Of a stretch of DNA of 45,120 nt, positions 34,914 through 42,962 are shown piece by piece. Each line of letters starts with the position of its first letter. Position 1 is the first letter of the stretch. This stretch comes from Bacilli bacterium (GTDB taxonomy: Bacteria > Bacillota_I > Bacilli_A > RF39 > UBA660): assembly GCA_017397685.1 (NCBI GenBank), contig JAFQID010000042.1, positions 1 through 45,120 of the forward strand, read 5' to 3'. Under the pieces are notes generated by a model, which searched no databases, was not told the DNA's origin, and saw nothing but the letters and a program-made list of their open reading frames with translations. Both the position numbers and the translations under genes were made by a program.

Positions 34914-36503
34914 CTAGCTTTCTACAACATATGGATTTGTATACGTTCCTGTACCTTGTGCGTTAACCATAGTTTCCGCTTTTAAAGAAACTGCCGGAAG
35001 CAAGCCAATAGTGTAGTACACAATGCCGCCCTGAAGAACGCCCGTAGAACGCACAGCGAACGAACCAGCACCGCCAGAATCCCAGGAAAACGGACTAATT
35101 AGCCAATAATCGATACTTGTGAATAAGTAATATGATGTATTATCTACCAGAAAACCTCCAGCAAATGCTACCTCATCAGCTGTAAGTAAACCTATTGGTT
35201 TTGATAGTTTTCCATTTCCTCCCCATGTATCTCCACTTACTGTGTGTTTATCTTCTACACGCGCACATTTATATGTTGGCTGGCCATCACTTTTTAAAGC
35301 ATCATTTTCCACATCAATTAATCTATTAAATAATCCATATAATGTATAACCATCAGCGCCATTTACTGGGTTACTCTTATCTGCGCAATATGGTACATTT
35401 GCTATCTGGTCTTCATAATCCTCTAGTCCACTTGATGTATACCATGCATCTATTTGTATTTTGGCATTACTCTCTCCAGTACCATCTTCCCATATATATT
35501 CATTATATTTATGATCATCAACGCTATCATAAAATTTATAAGTTGAATCATTTATTTTTACTTCTGTTCCTGTAACAGGACATGTTCCGTTTTCGTATAC
35601 TCCATTATATCTTAGTCTTACTGATCCGTCTTCATTTGTTCTAACTATTCTCCAGCAGTATCCTCCAAATCTTACATTGTTGTTTTCAACAGCTCCTCTA
35701 TAGTAATATACTCTTTCACCTTCTCCATTGTTGTCAAGATCTTCTGTAACATCAATTCTACTTGTATAATAAAGCCCATTTGTTATTTGAGATTCATCAG
35801 TTACTAAGTTTTCTCCCAACATGTCAAGAGAATAACCTTCTGATGTATAAGCAAAATTAATATTTTCATCACTACTTGGTGTTTGTGCTGTTATTATTTT
35901 ACAGTTTAAGTTATTACTTGATGCTGTGCATCTTTCGTACCATTTTTTTACTTCTGCCACATTTATTTTTGTGCTAAAATGTTTCCCTTGATTATAGTTT
36001 TGTTCTTTATTCATTTCTTTAAAAGTAAATGTAAATGTATATTCATGTGTTATTGAACTTGCTATTGATATTTTACTTGTTATTACGCTATCCGTTGCCG
36101 ATATTGAATAAGGTACTACTTGATTTGATATTCCATTACATGTTCCACTTACAGTTCCTTTATTCGTAGAACTTACATAATCTTTATAGCTAGTACATGT
36201 ATAAGATACCACTAATTCATCTTTTGTTATTTCATTTATTAAATCTTTATATAACAAATCATATTCAGTATCTAATGTTCCAATATTTTTTACACTTACT
36301 ACCTTAGTAACACTTTGTCCTGGGTATGCTCTTGGAAGTGATACTCCATTACCATCTATATACTCCAGTTCTAGTGTTCCAGCAGTTACTACATTTTGTC
36401 TTCCTTCACCAGTAATATTAGTTGAAAAGAATGAATATGTAAAACCTATTATTCCTAATAGTGATAAACCTACTATTATTCCTATTAATATTTTCTTATT
36501 CAT
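34914..36503 (-). CDS. Surface protein P2: phase-variable promoter and hypervariable C-terminal segment
   Basis: 529 residues from the ATG at 36503, eight bases after AGAAGG; the longer frame runs through the 5' leader. The N-terminal anchor 'KKILIGIIVGLSLLGIIGFT' and 'NVVTAGTLELEYIDG' are TasA/camelysin-like and nearly the same as in P3. A beta domain with Cys pairs follows. The C-terminal ~290 residues are the P1/P3 domain: 'RVYYYRGAVENNNVRFGGYC', 'WEDGTGESNAKIQIDAWYTS', 'GKLSKPIGLLTADEVAFAGG' and 'GTYTNPYVVES'. The segment at 34994-35096 has abnormal, adenine-poor codons. Expression is probably switched by the G tract in the promoter. It is the only gene here carrying both features. Confidence 0.92.
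   Translation of the reverse strand: MNKKILIGIIVGLSLLGIIGFTYSFFSTNITGEGRQNVVTAGTLELEYIDGNGVSLPRAYPGQSVTKVVSVKNIGTLDTEYDLLYKDLINEITKDELVVSYTCTSYKDYVSSTNKGTVSGTCNGISNQVVPYSISATDSVITSKISIASSITHEYTFTFTFKEMNKEQNYNQGKHFSTKINVAEVKKWYERCTASSNNLNCKIITAQTPSSDENINFAYTSEGYSLDMLGENLVTDESQITNGLYYTSRIDVTEDLDNNGEGERVYYYRGAVENNNVRFGGYCWRIVRTNEDGSVRLRYNGVYENGTCPVTGTEVKINDSTYKFYDSVDDHKYNEYIWEDGTGESNAKIQIDAWYTSSGLEDYEDQIANVPYCADKSNPVNGADGYTLYGLFNRLIDVENDALKSDGQPTYKCARVEDKHTVSGDTWGGNGKLSKPIGLLTADEVAFAGGFLVDNTSYYLFTSIDYWLISPFSWDSGGAGSFAVRSTGVLQGGIVYYTIGLLPAVSLKAETMVNAQGTGTYTNPYVVES
34994..35096 (-). other. Candidate DGR variable region in P2
   Basis: Between Ser-Pro and Leu-Pro, 24 of 31 codons end in C or T, seven end in G and none ends in A. 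Only 8 of 93 coding-strand bases are adenine. Compared with P1, the constant positions (TGG, GCT, TCG TTC, TCT ACG GGC, GTG, CCG GCA GTT) are kept, while almost every other codon changes at its first two bases. P2 is two codons shorter. Confidence 0.75.
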
Positions 36504-36541
36504 TTTTAATACCTTCTTTCTAAAAGATAAAATAAAAGTGT

Positions 36542-36574
36542 TGCTTAATATAGTTATTTTTCTTATTTTAAGCA
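36542..36574 (-). promoter_or_regulatory. 5' leader hairpin of P2
   Basis: TGCTTAA and TTAAGCA pair around a 19-base AT-rich loop in the 5' untranslated region. P3 has a similar hairpin at the same relative place, so the leader may influence mRNA stability or translation. Confidence 0.45.
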
Positions 36575-36603
36575 TTATTTTTATTTTTTTTACCTTTATA
36601 ACT

Positions 36604-36634
36604 ATTATATCTTGACCCCCCCCCCAGTTGTCAA
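36604..36634 (-). promoter_or_regulatory. Phase-variable promoter of P2 (G10 tract)
   Basis: TTGACA (36634-36629) and TATAAT (36609-36604) are perfect consensus boxes but stand 19 bases apart. The spacer contains ten consecutive G on the minus strand (36625-36616). Slippage in such tracts changes the spacing and thus promoter strength. TCTTGAC and GTCAAGA flank the tract as a 7-bp inverted repeat. Confidence 0.85.
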
Positions 36635-36643
36635 GACAAACAA

Positions 36644-36662
36644 AAATACGCTTTTGGCGTAC
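36644..36662 (-). terminator. Terminator of the trmB-ytxH gene group
   Basis: TACGC and GCGTA pair around CAAAA right after the YtxH stop, followed by TTTTTG on the minus strand. It insulates this operon from the P2 promoter, which begins 10 bases further on. Confidence 0.75.
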
Positions 36663-36664
36663 TT

Positions 36665-37078
36665 TTAAGCTTTTACTTCAGATTCTAGTTTTTTTTCTAT
36701 ATCTTTTACTACTTTTAGAGCTTGTTTTTTTACTTCATTAGCAGCATTTTGAACTACTGGAGTTCCTTTTTCAACCGCATAATCATATAGTTCTTCTGCT
36801 TTGCCTTTAATGATTTTTGCTTGTTTTAAAGCTATTTTTTTAACTTTTTCTTTGTCTAATTCAGCAAGTTCTTTTTTTAATGTTTCTATTTTTAAGAACA
36901 TTTCATCTTTTACTTCTTCAAAATCAATTTCTTTAACTTTATCTATTAAATCTTCGATTTTACTTTTAAGAAGTTTTCTTGTGTTTTCTCCTTTATCTGG
37001 TGCGAATAACACTCCTAAGCCTGCTCCTACAGCAAGTCCTCCTAAAAATTTTCCTAATCCTGAACATTTTTTACTCAT
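36665..37078 (-). CDS. YtxH-domain protein
   Basis: 137 residues. Two ATG codons lie side by side; the second (37078) has the better distance to GGAGG and is chosen. It overlaps the stop of the DUF948 gene by 8 bases (ATGAGTAA). 'GKFLGGLAVGAGLGVLFAPD' followed by 'KGENTRKLLKSK' is the YtxH signature: a Gly-rich membrane segment, then amphipathic lysine-rich helices. Members are envelope or stress-associated proteins of unclear function. It is the last gene before the terminator at 36644-36662. Confidence 0.87.
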   Translation of the reverse strand: MSKKCSGLGKFLGGLAVGAGLGVLFAPDKGENTRKLLKSKIEDLIDKVKEIDFEEVKDEMFLKIETLKKELAELDKEKVKKIALKQAKIIKGKAEELYDYAVEKGTPVVQNAANEVKKQALKVVKDIEKKLESEVKA

Positions 37079-37361
37079 CATATTCCTCCTTTTTAAATTT
37101 TTTATTTTTTTTCTTTCCAAATAAACCTTTTAATTTACTTGAAACAAAGTTTACAACTATATCGGTAGCCATAGATATTCTATCTGTAGTAAAATCTACT
37201 ATTTCAAATAGTCTATCTAATGATCTAACTTTTTTGTTTACATCATCTACTAAGTCATCTACTTTATTAGTAGTTATAATTAATTTTATTCCTAAAATAA
37301 TTAATACAACTAATAATACTATTAATAATAAATAAATAATAATTGGTAATACTTCTGCCAT
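37071..37361 (-). CDS. DUF948-family membrane protein
   Basis: 96 residues. A strong N-terminal membrane helix ('VLPIIIYLLLIVLLVVLIIL') is followed by 'KVDDLVDDVNKKVRSLDRLF', a coiled-coil-like segment typical of DUF948, and a lysine-rich end. DUF948 and YtxH genes are commonly neighbours in Bacillota, which supports both calls. An AAGGAGG site lies in the 3' end of the upstream gene. Confidence 0.82.
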   Translation of the reverse strand: MAEVLPIIIYLLLIVLLVVLIILGIKLIITTNKVDDLVDDVNKKVRSLDRLFEIVDFTTDRISMATDIVVNFVSSKLKGLFGKKKNKKFKKEEYDE

Positions 37362-37368
37362 ACTTTAA

Positions 37369-38211
37369 TCAATCCTCCTTATCATCATACATAGAATCTA
37401 TTAAATTGAACAAGTCATGCTCTAAGGTATTACTTGTCATAGTTCTATCATTGTAATCTTTTTCTTCTTTTATAGGTATTTCATTTGTTTCTTCTAAGTA
37501 ATTTTTTTCTGCTACTTTATCTTCAATTTCTCCAACTGTAAGATCAGCATTTCTTTCGATTTCACTTATTAAATCCTCAAGTTTTGCTGTTTTAGATAAT
37601 CTATCTACGTCTTTATCAATATCTTTTACTACTGCGGTAATATCTGTTGTTGTTACTTTAATTATTGAATCATCTATGTTATCTGTTGAACTTCCATATG
37701 CTTTTTTTCTTACGGTATCATAACTAGATGTATTTTCTACGCTCGGTGAAGATTTTTGTCTTACTTCTTCTTTTCTATAGTCCTTATCAAGTATTCCGTA
37801 AATTGGTGAAATAACCGGACTAGGTTTAAATACTTTAGGTGTTTCTGGTCTTGTTGTATAGCCTACTTTTGAATTATTTACACTTGTTTTATTTTGATTA
37901 TTTTTGTTTTGTCTTTCTAAGTCCATTACATTTACTCTAGGTTTAATTTCTTCCTCTTCATCATCAAACTCTGTAAAGTTAAATGTTCTTTCTGGTTTAA
38001 AAAGTTCTCTTTCACTAAAAGTATTTTCACTTTTTATAACTTCTTCTCTTCTACTGATAGGTTCAGCTTTTTCTTCTTTAATATTTTCAAATTTGATTTC
38101 TTCTATTTTAGGCTTTTTTATTTCTTCAGGTTTTGTTTTAACAACTACTTCCTCTTCTTCCTCTTCTATCGTATCATAAAATATATTTTTAAATTTGCCT
38201 AAAATGCCCAT
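37369..38211 (-). CDS. Low-complexity acidic protein, unknown function
   Basis: 280 residues, start ATG at 38211 after AGAGGTG. It opens 'MGILGKFKNIFYD', possibly a membrane-binding helix, then runs of Glu and Lys that predict disorder. A conserved-looking island near the middle, 'VFKPSPVISPIYGILDKDY', is the best candidate functional motif, followed by a predicted helical region ('LEDLISEIERNADLTVGEIE'). No membrane segment or signal peptide is seen. It probably lies at the inner face of the envelope, judging by its DUF948/YtxH neighbours. I do not recognise a family. Confidence 0.75.
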   Translation of the reverse strand: MGILGKFKNIFYDTIEEEEEEVVVKTKPEEIKKPKIEEIKFENIKEEKAEPISRREEVIKSENTFSERELFKPERTFNFTEFDDEEEEIKPRVNVMDLERQNKNNQNKTSVNNSKVGYTTRPETPKVFKPSPVISPIYGILDKDYRKEEVRQKSSPSVENTSSYDTVRKKAYGSSTDNIDDSIIKVTTTDITAVVKDIDKDVDRLSKTAKLEDLISEIERNADLTVGEIEDKVAEKNYLEETNEIPIKEEKDYNDRTMTSNTLEHDLFNLIDSMYDDKED

Positions 38212-38226
38212 AAATGCACCTCTTTC

Positions 38227-38847
38227 TTATTCATCTTTTAACTGTGATGGTTCTATATATTCAAGTATATTTTTAGAATCATCTTTATTTTCTGGAGATG
38301 GAATTTCATATATAGTTTCGCTACTATCTATTTCATTATTACCAATTATATTAGATATAACTAAATCATTATATTTAATAGAATTAAGTATTGATATGCT
38401 TCTAGATACTGCATAATTTATATCTTTTTCTTCTACCTCTACTTCTATTATAGCATAATTATAACATAACTCAATAAAAAAATTGTCATTATTTTTTATT
38501 ATTTTTAAATATCCTGTTTTTTCTTTGTTATTAAACTTATAAAACTTATAATCATTTGGGCTAGATGAGGTAGTCATTTCATTTTTATAATAATAGCTTA
38601 CTATATCTATATTTAAATAATATTTATTACCTTTTGAAATAATTACTTGATTATAATCTTCATCTAATTCTATATTAAATCCTACTGGCAGGTAGTATCT
38701 ATAACCTTTATTATTTACATTATCTAGTTCATTAATAGAAGCTATATTTCTGTTAATTATTTCTTCTAATGGCAAATTATTAATTGTATACATATTACAA
38801 CTTGTTAATAGTAATAAACATGTAATTAATAAAACTCTTTTAATCAT
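38227..38847 (-). CDS. Predicted lipoprotein, unknown function
   Basis: 206 residues from the ATG at 38847, with AGGAG upstream; a longer frame starts inside trmB and is rejected. The signal ends in a clear lipobox, 'LLITCLLLLTSC', so it should be processed by Lgt and LspA (lspA is at 42419-42910). The mature part is a mixed alpha/beta domain with 'RYYLPVGFNIELDEDYNQV' and ends in a polar tail. No family is recognised. It follows trmB and precedes the envelope-type genes. Confidence 0.8.
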   Translation of the reverse strand: MIKRVLLITCLLLLTSCNMYTINNLPLEEIINRNIASINELDNVNNKGYRYYLPVGFNIELDEDYNQVIISKGNKYYLNIDIVSYYYKNEMTTSSSPNDYKFYKFNNKEKTGYLKIIKNNDNFFIELCYNYAIIEVEVEEKDINYAVSRSISILNSIKYNDLVISNIIGNNEIDSSETIYEIPSPENKDDSKNILEYIEPSQLKDE

Positions 38848-38887
38848 ATTTATTTTTCTCCTAATATAAAATATTATAACAAAAGTA

Positions 38888-39505
38888 TTATATTCTTTCA
38901 ACTTTTACGTAATTAATATTTTTTCCTTTTTTTGTAAATTTATCTTCATATTCAGTAGTTATATCTGATATATGATTTCTATTAATATCTATTATTTTAT
39001 ATCCATATTCTTCAAAAGATATTAATGAATAGTCAAACAAGTCATCATTATCTGTTTTCATTTCAATTACTTTTTTATCAGTAAATAATTTATCGTATTT
39101 TTCTAGAAATACTTTTGATGTAAGTCTTCTTTTGGCATGTCTTTTTTTAGGCCATGGGTCTGAAAAGTTTAAATATATTTTGTTTATTTCTTTTTCAAAT
39201 AAATTTTCTATGCTTGAAGCGTCATACACTATTAATTTTAAATTCTTTATATCTATTTCTTCTAATCTTTTAACAGCTTTGACAAGTGCTGAATCATACT
39301 TTTCAATACCTATATAGTTTATGTTTTTATTTTGAAGAGCTTTATTTATTATAAACTTACCTCTTCCTGAACCTATTTCTATTTCTATGTCATTATTATT
39401 TTGAAATAGTTCTTTCCATTTGCCTTTATATTTTTCTGCATCTTTTACAGTATATATAGAGCTATTAACAATTATGTCCGCATCTTTTATATGTTTTAGT
39501 CTCAC
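38888..39505 (-). CDS. trmB: tRNA (guanine46-N7)-methyltransferase
   Basis: 205 residues. The GTG at 39505 gives MRLKHIKDAD, the usual TrmB opening, six bases after AAGGTG; a GTG three codons upstream is part of that site. Signatures are the SAM-binding 'IEIGSGRGKFI', 'IGIEKYDSALVKAVKRL' and the family motif 'LNFSDPWPKKRHAKRRLT'. It adds m7G at position 46 of tRNAs. It heads a minus-strand run with the lipoprotein, DUF948 and YtxH genes. Confidence 0.95.
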   Translation of the reverse strand: MRLKHIKDADIIVNSSIYTVKDAEKYKGKWKELFQNNNDIEIEIGSGRGKFIINKALQNKNINYIGIEKYDSALVKAVKRLEEIDIKNLKLIVYDASSIENLFEKEINKIYLNFSDPWPKKRHAKRRLTSKVFLEKYDKLFTDKKVIEMKTDNDDLFDYSLISFEEYGYKIIDINRNHISDITTEYEDKFTKKGKNINYVKVERI

Positions 39506-39575
39506 TTCAATCACCTTCGTTTAATATTATACACTAAAATTATATTATTGTCATATAATACTTTAGGTGAAATGT

Positions 39576-39866
39576 ATGAAAAATAGAGATATGTTTTATG
39601 AAAATTATGCTGCAGGTGGATATAATATGCCTTTTAATCAAAATATTCCTAATATGAATATGCCTCTTAATTATAATATTCCTAATAATTATGCCCCTCA
39701 ATATAATAATCCTAATATCATAGATGAGCAAATGCAAGGTTATAATTATGATAATAATTATGAGCAAAGAATAACTAGACTTGAAAAAATAGTAAGGAGT
39801 TTAGATACTAGGGTTCAAAAATTAGAAGGTTCTTTAGAAACAGAAGATAATGTTTATATGATTTAA
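39576..39866 (+). CDS. Small Asn/Tyr/Met/Pro-rich protein with C-terminal coiled coil
   Basis: 96 residues from the ATG at 39576 after AGGTGAAATGT. The first half has 'YNMPFNQNIPNMNMPLNYNI' style short repeats of N-x-P and M-P. The second half, 'YEQRITRLEKIVRSLDTRVQ', is a heptad-like helix. The composition recalls coat or surface-layer associated peptides of Bacillota, but nothing specific is recognised. It is isolated, with a good hairpin terminator following. Confidence 0.72.
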   Translation: MKNRDMFYENYAAGGYNMPFNQNIPNMNMPLNYNIPNNYAPQYNNPNIIDEQMQGYNYDNNYEQRITRLEKIVRSLDTRVQKLEGSLETEDNVYMI

Positions 39867-39897
39867 AACACACTTTAACTAAAAGTGTGTTTTTCTA
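39866..39897. terminator. Bidirectional terminator between the coiled-coil gene and rhomboid gene
   Basis: AACACACTTT and AAAGTGTGTT pair around a short loop, with T runs on both strands. It also includes the rhomboid stop codon region. Confidence 0.85.
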
Positions 39898-41037
39898 TTT
39901 AATCATAACCATATATATTAAGAATGCAATCATTAATAGTAGTACTATAATTCCATTTATATTATCATTCTTTCTTGTTTTATCACCAATACCTATTGAC
40001 ATTGCTATTAGTAATCCACCAATAATTCCGCCTATGTGAGCTGCCATATCTATTCCAGTATTTGCAAAGCCAATAATTAGATTTAGCAATAAAGTTGGTA
40101 TTATTCCACTTGTTAAAAACTCTCTTAATGTTCCTCTGTAATGATATGTGAAGTACGCAATACTTCCAAATAAACCAAATATAGCACCTGATGCACCTAT
40201 ACTTATTACATTTATGTTGTTAAATACACATGAGAATAAAGAGGCAACTAATCCACTAATTAAGTATAACACTATATATCTTTTACTTCCATAATATCTT
40301 TCTACCCTAGTTCCTAGAATATACAAAGCATACATGTTAAATATTAAATGTAAAAGGTCCGCATGAAAGAACATACAAGTAAACAATCTATAAAACTCTC
40401 CTGATGCGACTAATTCGTAATTTGCTCCAAACATCATATACATATCATCTATATTTACTATGTTAAATAAACTTAGAAGAAATATTAAAGTATTTATTAT
40501 AATTAATGAATAAGTGATGATTGGTTTTTTAGGACTAAATATTTTTGCTAATTTTTTTTCATTTTTCATAGTTGTTTCATTCATGTCCTCAGTTAATTTA
40601 AAAAACTCTAAAACATCTGTTTTGTCTGTAAACTCAGCTGTTTTTATATTTGGAAATAGATCTTGCATAGTTTTGTTTTTCTTTATATCTGTTACTTTGT
40701 TTACTTTTATTGTTTCTATGTTTTTATTAGCTTTTATTTTTACATTTTCACCAGTATCTAATAATAAGTTTATTACATTCATTTTAAATGATAATGTATT
40801 TTTCTTTATACTTTTCATTATACTTTTCACTTTGAAATAATCATAATTTAATTGTTCTTCATTATGAATATAATTTATATTAATTCTTATTAATTTTACA
40901 TCATTTTCAAAGTTTTCAAGCCATATTTCATTTTCTACTCCATTAATTATAACTGGTTTATAGTCTTCTTTTGTAATGAAGTAATGAAGTATTTTAAGTA
41001 TCATATCATCTTTTTCACTTATTTTTAAAGTTGTCAT
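39895..41037 (-). CDS. Rhomboid-family intramembrane serine protease
   Basis: 380 residues, with AAGGAGGGG before the ATG. A ~170-residue soluble N-terminal part precedes six membrane helices. The catalytic serine is in 'VISIGASGAIFGLFGS' (GASG) and the catalytic histidine in 'IDMAAHIGGIIGGLL'. 'FFHADLLHLIFNMYALYILG' is the conserved HxxxN loop region. This layout matches the GluP/YqgP-type rhomboids of Bacilli. Such proteases cut membrane protein segments. The gene appears monocistronic. Confidence 0.95.
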   Translation of the reverse strand: MTTLKISEKDDMILKILHYFITKEDYKPVIINGVENEIWLENFENDVKLIRININYIHNEEQLNYDYFKVKSIMKSIKKNTLSFKMNVINLLLDTGENVKIKANKNIETIKVNKVTDIKKNKTMQDLFPNIKTAEFTDKTDVLEFFKLTEDMNETTMKNEKKLAKIFSPKKPIITYSLIIINTLIFLLSLFNIVNIDDMYMMFGANYELVASGEFYRLFTCMFFHADLLHLIFNMYALYILGTRVERYYGSKRYIVLYLISGLVASLFSCVFNNINVISIGASGAIFGLFGSIAYFTYHYRGTLREFLTSGIIPTLLLNLIIGFANTGIDMAAHIGGIIGGLLIAMSIGIGDKTRKNDNINGIIVLLLMIAFLIYMVMIK

Positions 41038-41102
41038 TTCCCCTCCTTAAGTAATAATAATATTTTACTATTTTTCATACAATTAGTAAAGAGGTGATTT
41101 GT

Positions 41103-41570
41103 GTGAAACATTATGTTAATAGTATTTTATTATTCAGTATTGTTTTATTACTTTGGCTACTTAGTGGTTTTATTTTTGAAATCAATTTAGATTATTATAA
41201 CTTACTTTCTCTTCCAAATTATACTCTTTCTGGAAATTATATAAGTATAATATGGTTTATTATTTATATTACTAATTCAATAAGTATAATTTTAATATTA
41301 AGAAAATATAATATTTTTAAAAACTACGATTATTTATATATATTACTTACAACTTATCTATCTTCACAATTATTTTTATACTTTTTCTTTTATTTGATGA
41401 GTCCTTTTTTAGGATTTATTATTACTGTAGTTACATTTATATCATCGATATTTTGGTTTTTGGAAACAAAAAAACTAAATAAATTAGCTTCTTATTTTGT
41501 TTTACCTTATATTATTTATTCATTATATGCGGTTATTTTAATGACGCATGTATATGTTATAAATTTTTAA
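41103..41570 (+). CDS. Five-helix membrane protein, possibly TspO/MBR family
   Basis: 155 residues from the GTG at 41103, spaced normally from AGAGGTGATTT; an upstream in-frame GTG is inside that site. Five hydrophobic segments and features such as 'NYISIIWFIIYITNSISIIL', 'FFYLMSPFLGFIITVVTFIS', 'LASYFVLPYIIYSLYAVIL' and a final Asn follow the TspO plan (W..LY, P.L., PY..W..FA). The Trp-rich signature is eroded, so it is a divergent member or a look-alike. Its 3' end overlaps the convergent RluD-type gene by 14 bases. Confidence 0.65.
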   Translation: MKHYVNSILLFSIVLLLWLLSGFIFEINLDYYNLLSLPNYTLSGNYISIIWFIIYITNSISIILILRKYNIFKNYDYLYILLTTYLSSQLFLYFFFYLMSPFLGFIITVVTFISSIFWFLETKKLNKLASYFVLPYIIYSLYAVILMTHVYVINF

Positions 41571-42453
41571 ACTTTTCCATAGTTTCAATAAACTCTTTTG
41601 GAAGTGGGGTTTCAAATTCTAAAAATTCATTAGTTATTGGATGATTAAAACCTAGGTATGCTGCGTGCAGAAGCTGTCCATAATCATTTATAACTTTTTT
41701 ATTTGAATAAACACTATCGTTTACTACTGGATGATTAATGTATTTCATATGTACTCTAATTTGATGAGTTCTTCCAGTTTCAAGTTCAAGTTCTACTAAG
41801 CTTGAGTTATTAAATCTTTCTAGTACTGTAAAGTAAGTTATTGCACTTTTACTATTTTCATCTGTTACGCACATTTTTTTTCTATCTATTTTACTTCTTC
41901 CGATTGGTGCGACTATCTTACCTTTATTTGTGTCTATTATTCCATGAACAAGTGCTATATATTTTCTTTTAATTGTTTTGTTTTTAAATCCATCTGATAG
42001 TATTTTATGAGATTTATTATTTTTAGCAACTAATAAAACACCAGATGTATCTTTATCTATTCTATGTACTATTCCACATCTATCATTACCGGAAGAGTTA
42101 GATAGATTTTTTGTATGAGCCATTAAACCATTAACAAGTGTTCCTTTTTTATTACCATTTCCTGGATGAACTACCATACCCGATGGTTTATTTACAACTA
42201 TAATATCATTATCTTCATATAGTATTTCAAGATCCAATTCCTCTGCTTCAACTAGCGTTTCATCTTTTAAGTTTTCATAAGTTATTTCATCATTAATTTT
42301 AAGTAAATAGCCAGCTTTAACTTTATTTTTGTTAACTAAAATATCTCCACTTTTAATATTTTTAGATATTAAGTTTCTACTTTCTTTTAAATAAGTAGAT
42401 AAAAATATATCTAATCTATTATTTGCCTCTTTTTCGCTTATTATTATTTTCAT
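41557..42453 (-). CDS. RluD-type large-subunit pseudouridine synthase
   Basis: 298 residues from the ATG at 42453 (MKIIISEKEANNRLDIFLS), after AGGAG. An S4 RNA-binding domain is followed by the RluA-family catalytic domain, with the active Asp in 'CGIVHRIDKDTSGVLLVAK', plus 'VVNKPSGMVVHPG' and 'ELETGRTHQIRVH'. It isomerises uridines in 23S rRNA. It overlaps the end of lspA by 35 bases, the usual lspA-rluD arrangement in Bacillota. Confidence 0.95.
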   Translation of the reverse strand: MKIIISEKEANNRLDIFLSTYLKESRNLISKNIKSGDILVNKNKVKAGYLLKINDEITYENLKDETLVEAEELDLEILYEDNDIIVVNKPSGMVVHPGNGNKKGTLVNGLMAHTKNLSNSSGNDRCGIVHRIDKDTSGVLLVAKNNKSHKILSDGFKNKTIKRKYIALVHGIIDTNKGKIVAPIGRSKIDRKKMCVTDENSKSAITYFTVLERFNNSSLVELELETGRTHQIRVHMKYINHPVVNDSVYSNKKVINDYGQLLHAAYLGFNHPITNEFLEFETPLPKEFIETMEKFKNL

Positions 42454-42910
42454 TTGCATCACTCCTAATAACACATATTATTAACATAAATACACCTATC
42501 GTTATAAATATATCTGCTATATTAAATATAGGCATTTGTTTATTAAATATTTTAAAAGATATAAAATCTACTACATATCCTCTAAAAAAACGATCAATTA
42601 AATTACCTAATGCACCTGATAAAATTAATAATAAACTATAAAGTTCAAGTTTATTTTTGATGTTTAATTTAATTTCACGAATAATATAAAATACTAAAAA
42701 TAAACTTATTATTCCAAGAATAAATGTATTACCATTAAACATTCCAAATGCTGCTCCAGTATTAGTAATATATCTCAGTTCAAAAAAATTATTAATTATT
42801 TCATAATGCTCGTTATTTTGAAAATTAATTACAATTAGATATTTACTTAATTGATCTAGTCCTATTAATGAAATTATAAATAATATTATATATATATATT
42901 TCTTTTTCAT
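42419..42910 (-). CDS. lspA: Lipoprotein signal peptidase II
   Basis: 163 residues with four membrane helices. Signatures are 'LDQLSKYLIV', 'ITNTGAAFGMFNG', 'LSGALGNLIDRFFRGYVVDF' and 'PIFNIADIFITIGV'; the two catalytic Asp residues lie in the last two. It cuts prolipoproteins such as the one at 38227-38847. There is no ribosome binding site; the -10 box ends 6 bases before the ATG, which suggests a leaderless or nearly leaderless mRNA. Confidence 0.95.
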   Translation of the reverse strand: MKKKYIYIILFIISLIGLDQLSKYLIVINFQNNEHYEIINNFFELRYITNTGAAFGMFNGNTFILGIISLFLVFYIIREIKLNIKNKLELYSLLLILSGALGNLIDRFFRGYVVDFISFKIFNKQMPIFNIADIFITIGVFMLIICVIRSDANENNNKRKRGK

Positions 42911-42916
42911 GCATTT

Positions 42917-42945
42917 ATTTTATCAAACAAAAAGCCATAAATCAA
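42917..42945 (-). promoter_or_regulatory. lspA promoter, close to the start codon
   Basis: TTGATT (42945-42940), a 17-base spacer and TAAAAT (42922-42917), only 6 bases before the lspA ATG. The -35 box lies in the loop of the terminator that follows P3. Confidence 0.65.
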
Positions 42946-42956
42946 TTATGACTTGG
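42928..42956 (-). terminator. Terminator after P3
   Basis: AAGTCATAA and TTATGGCTT pair (one G-U) around a 5-base loop and are followed by TTTGTTT on the minus strand. Confidence 0.65.
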
Positions 42957-42962
42957 TATTTA

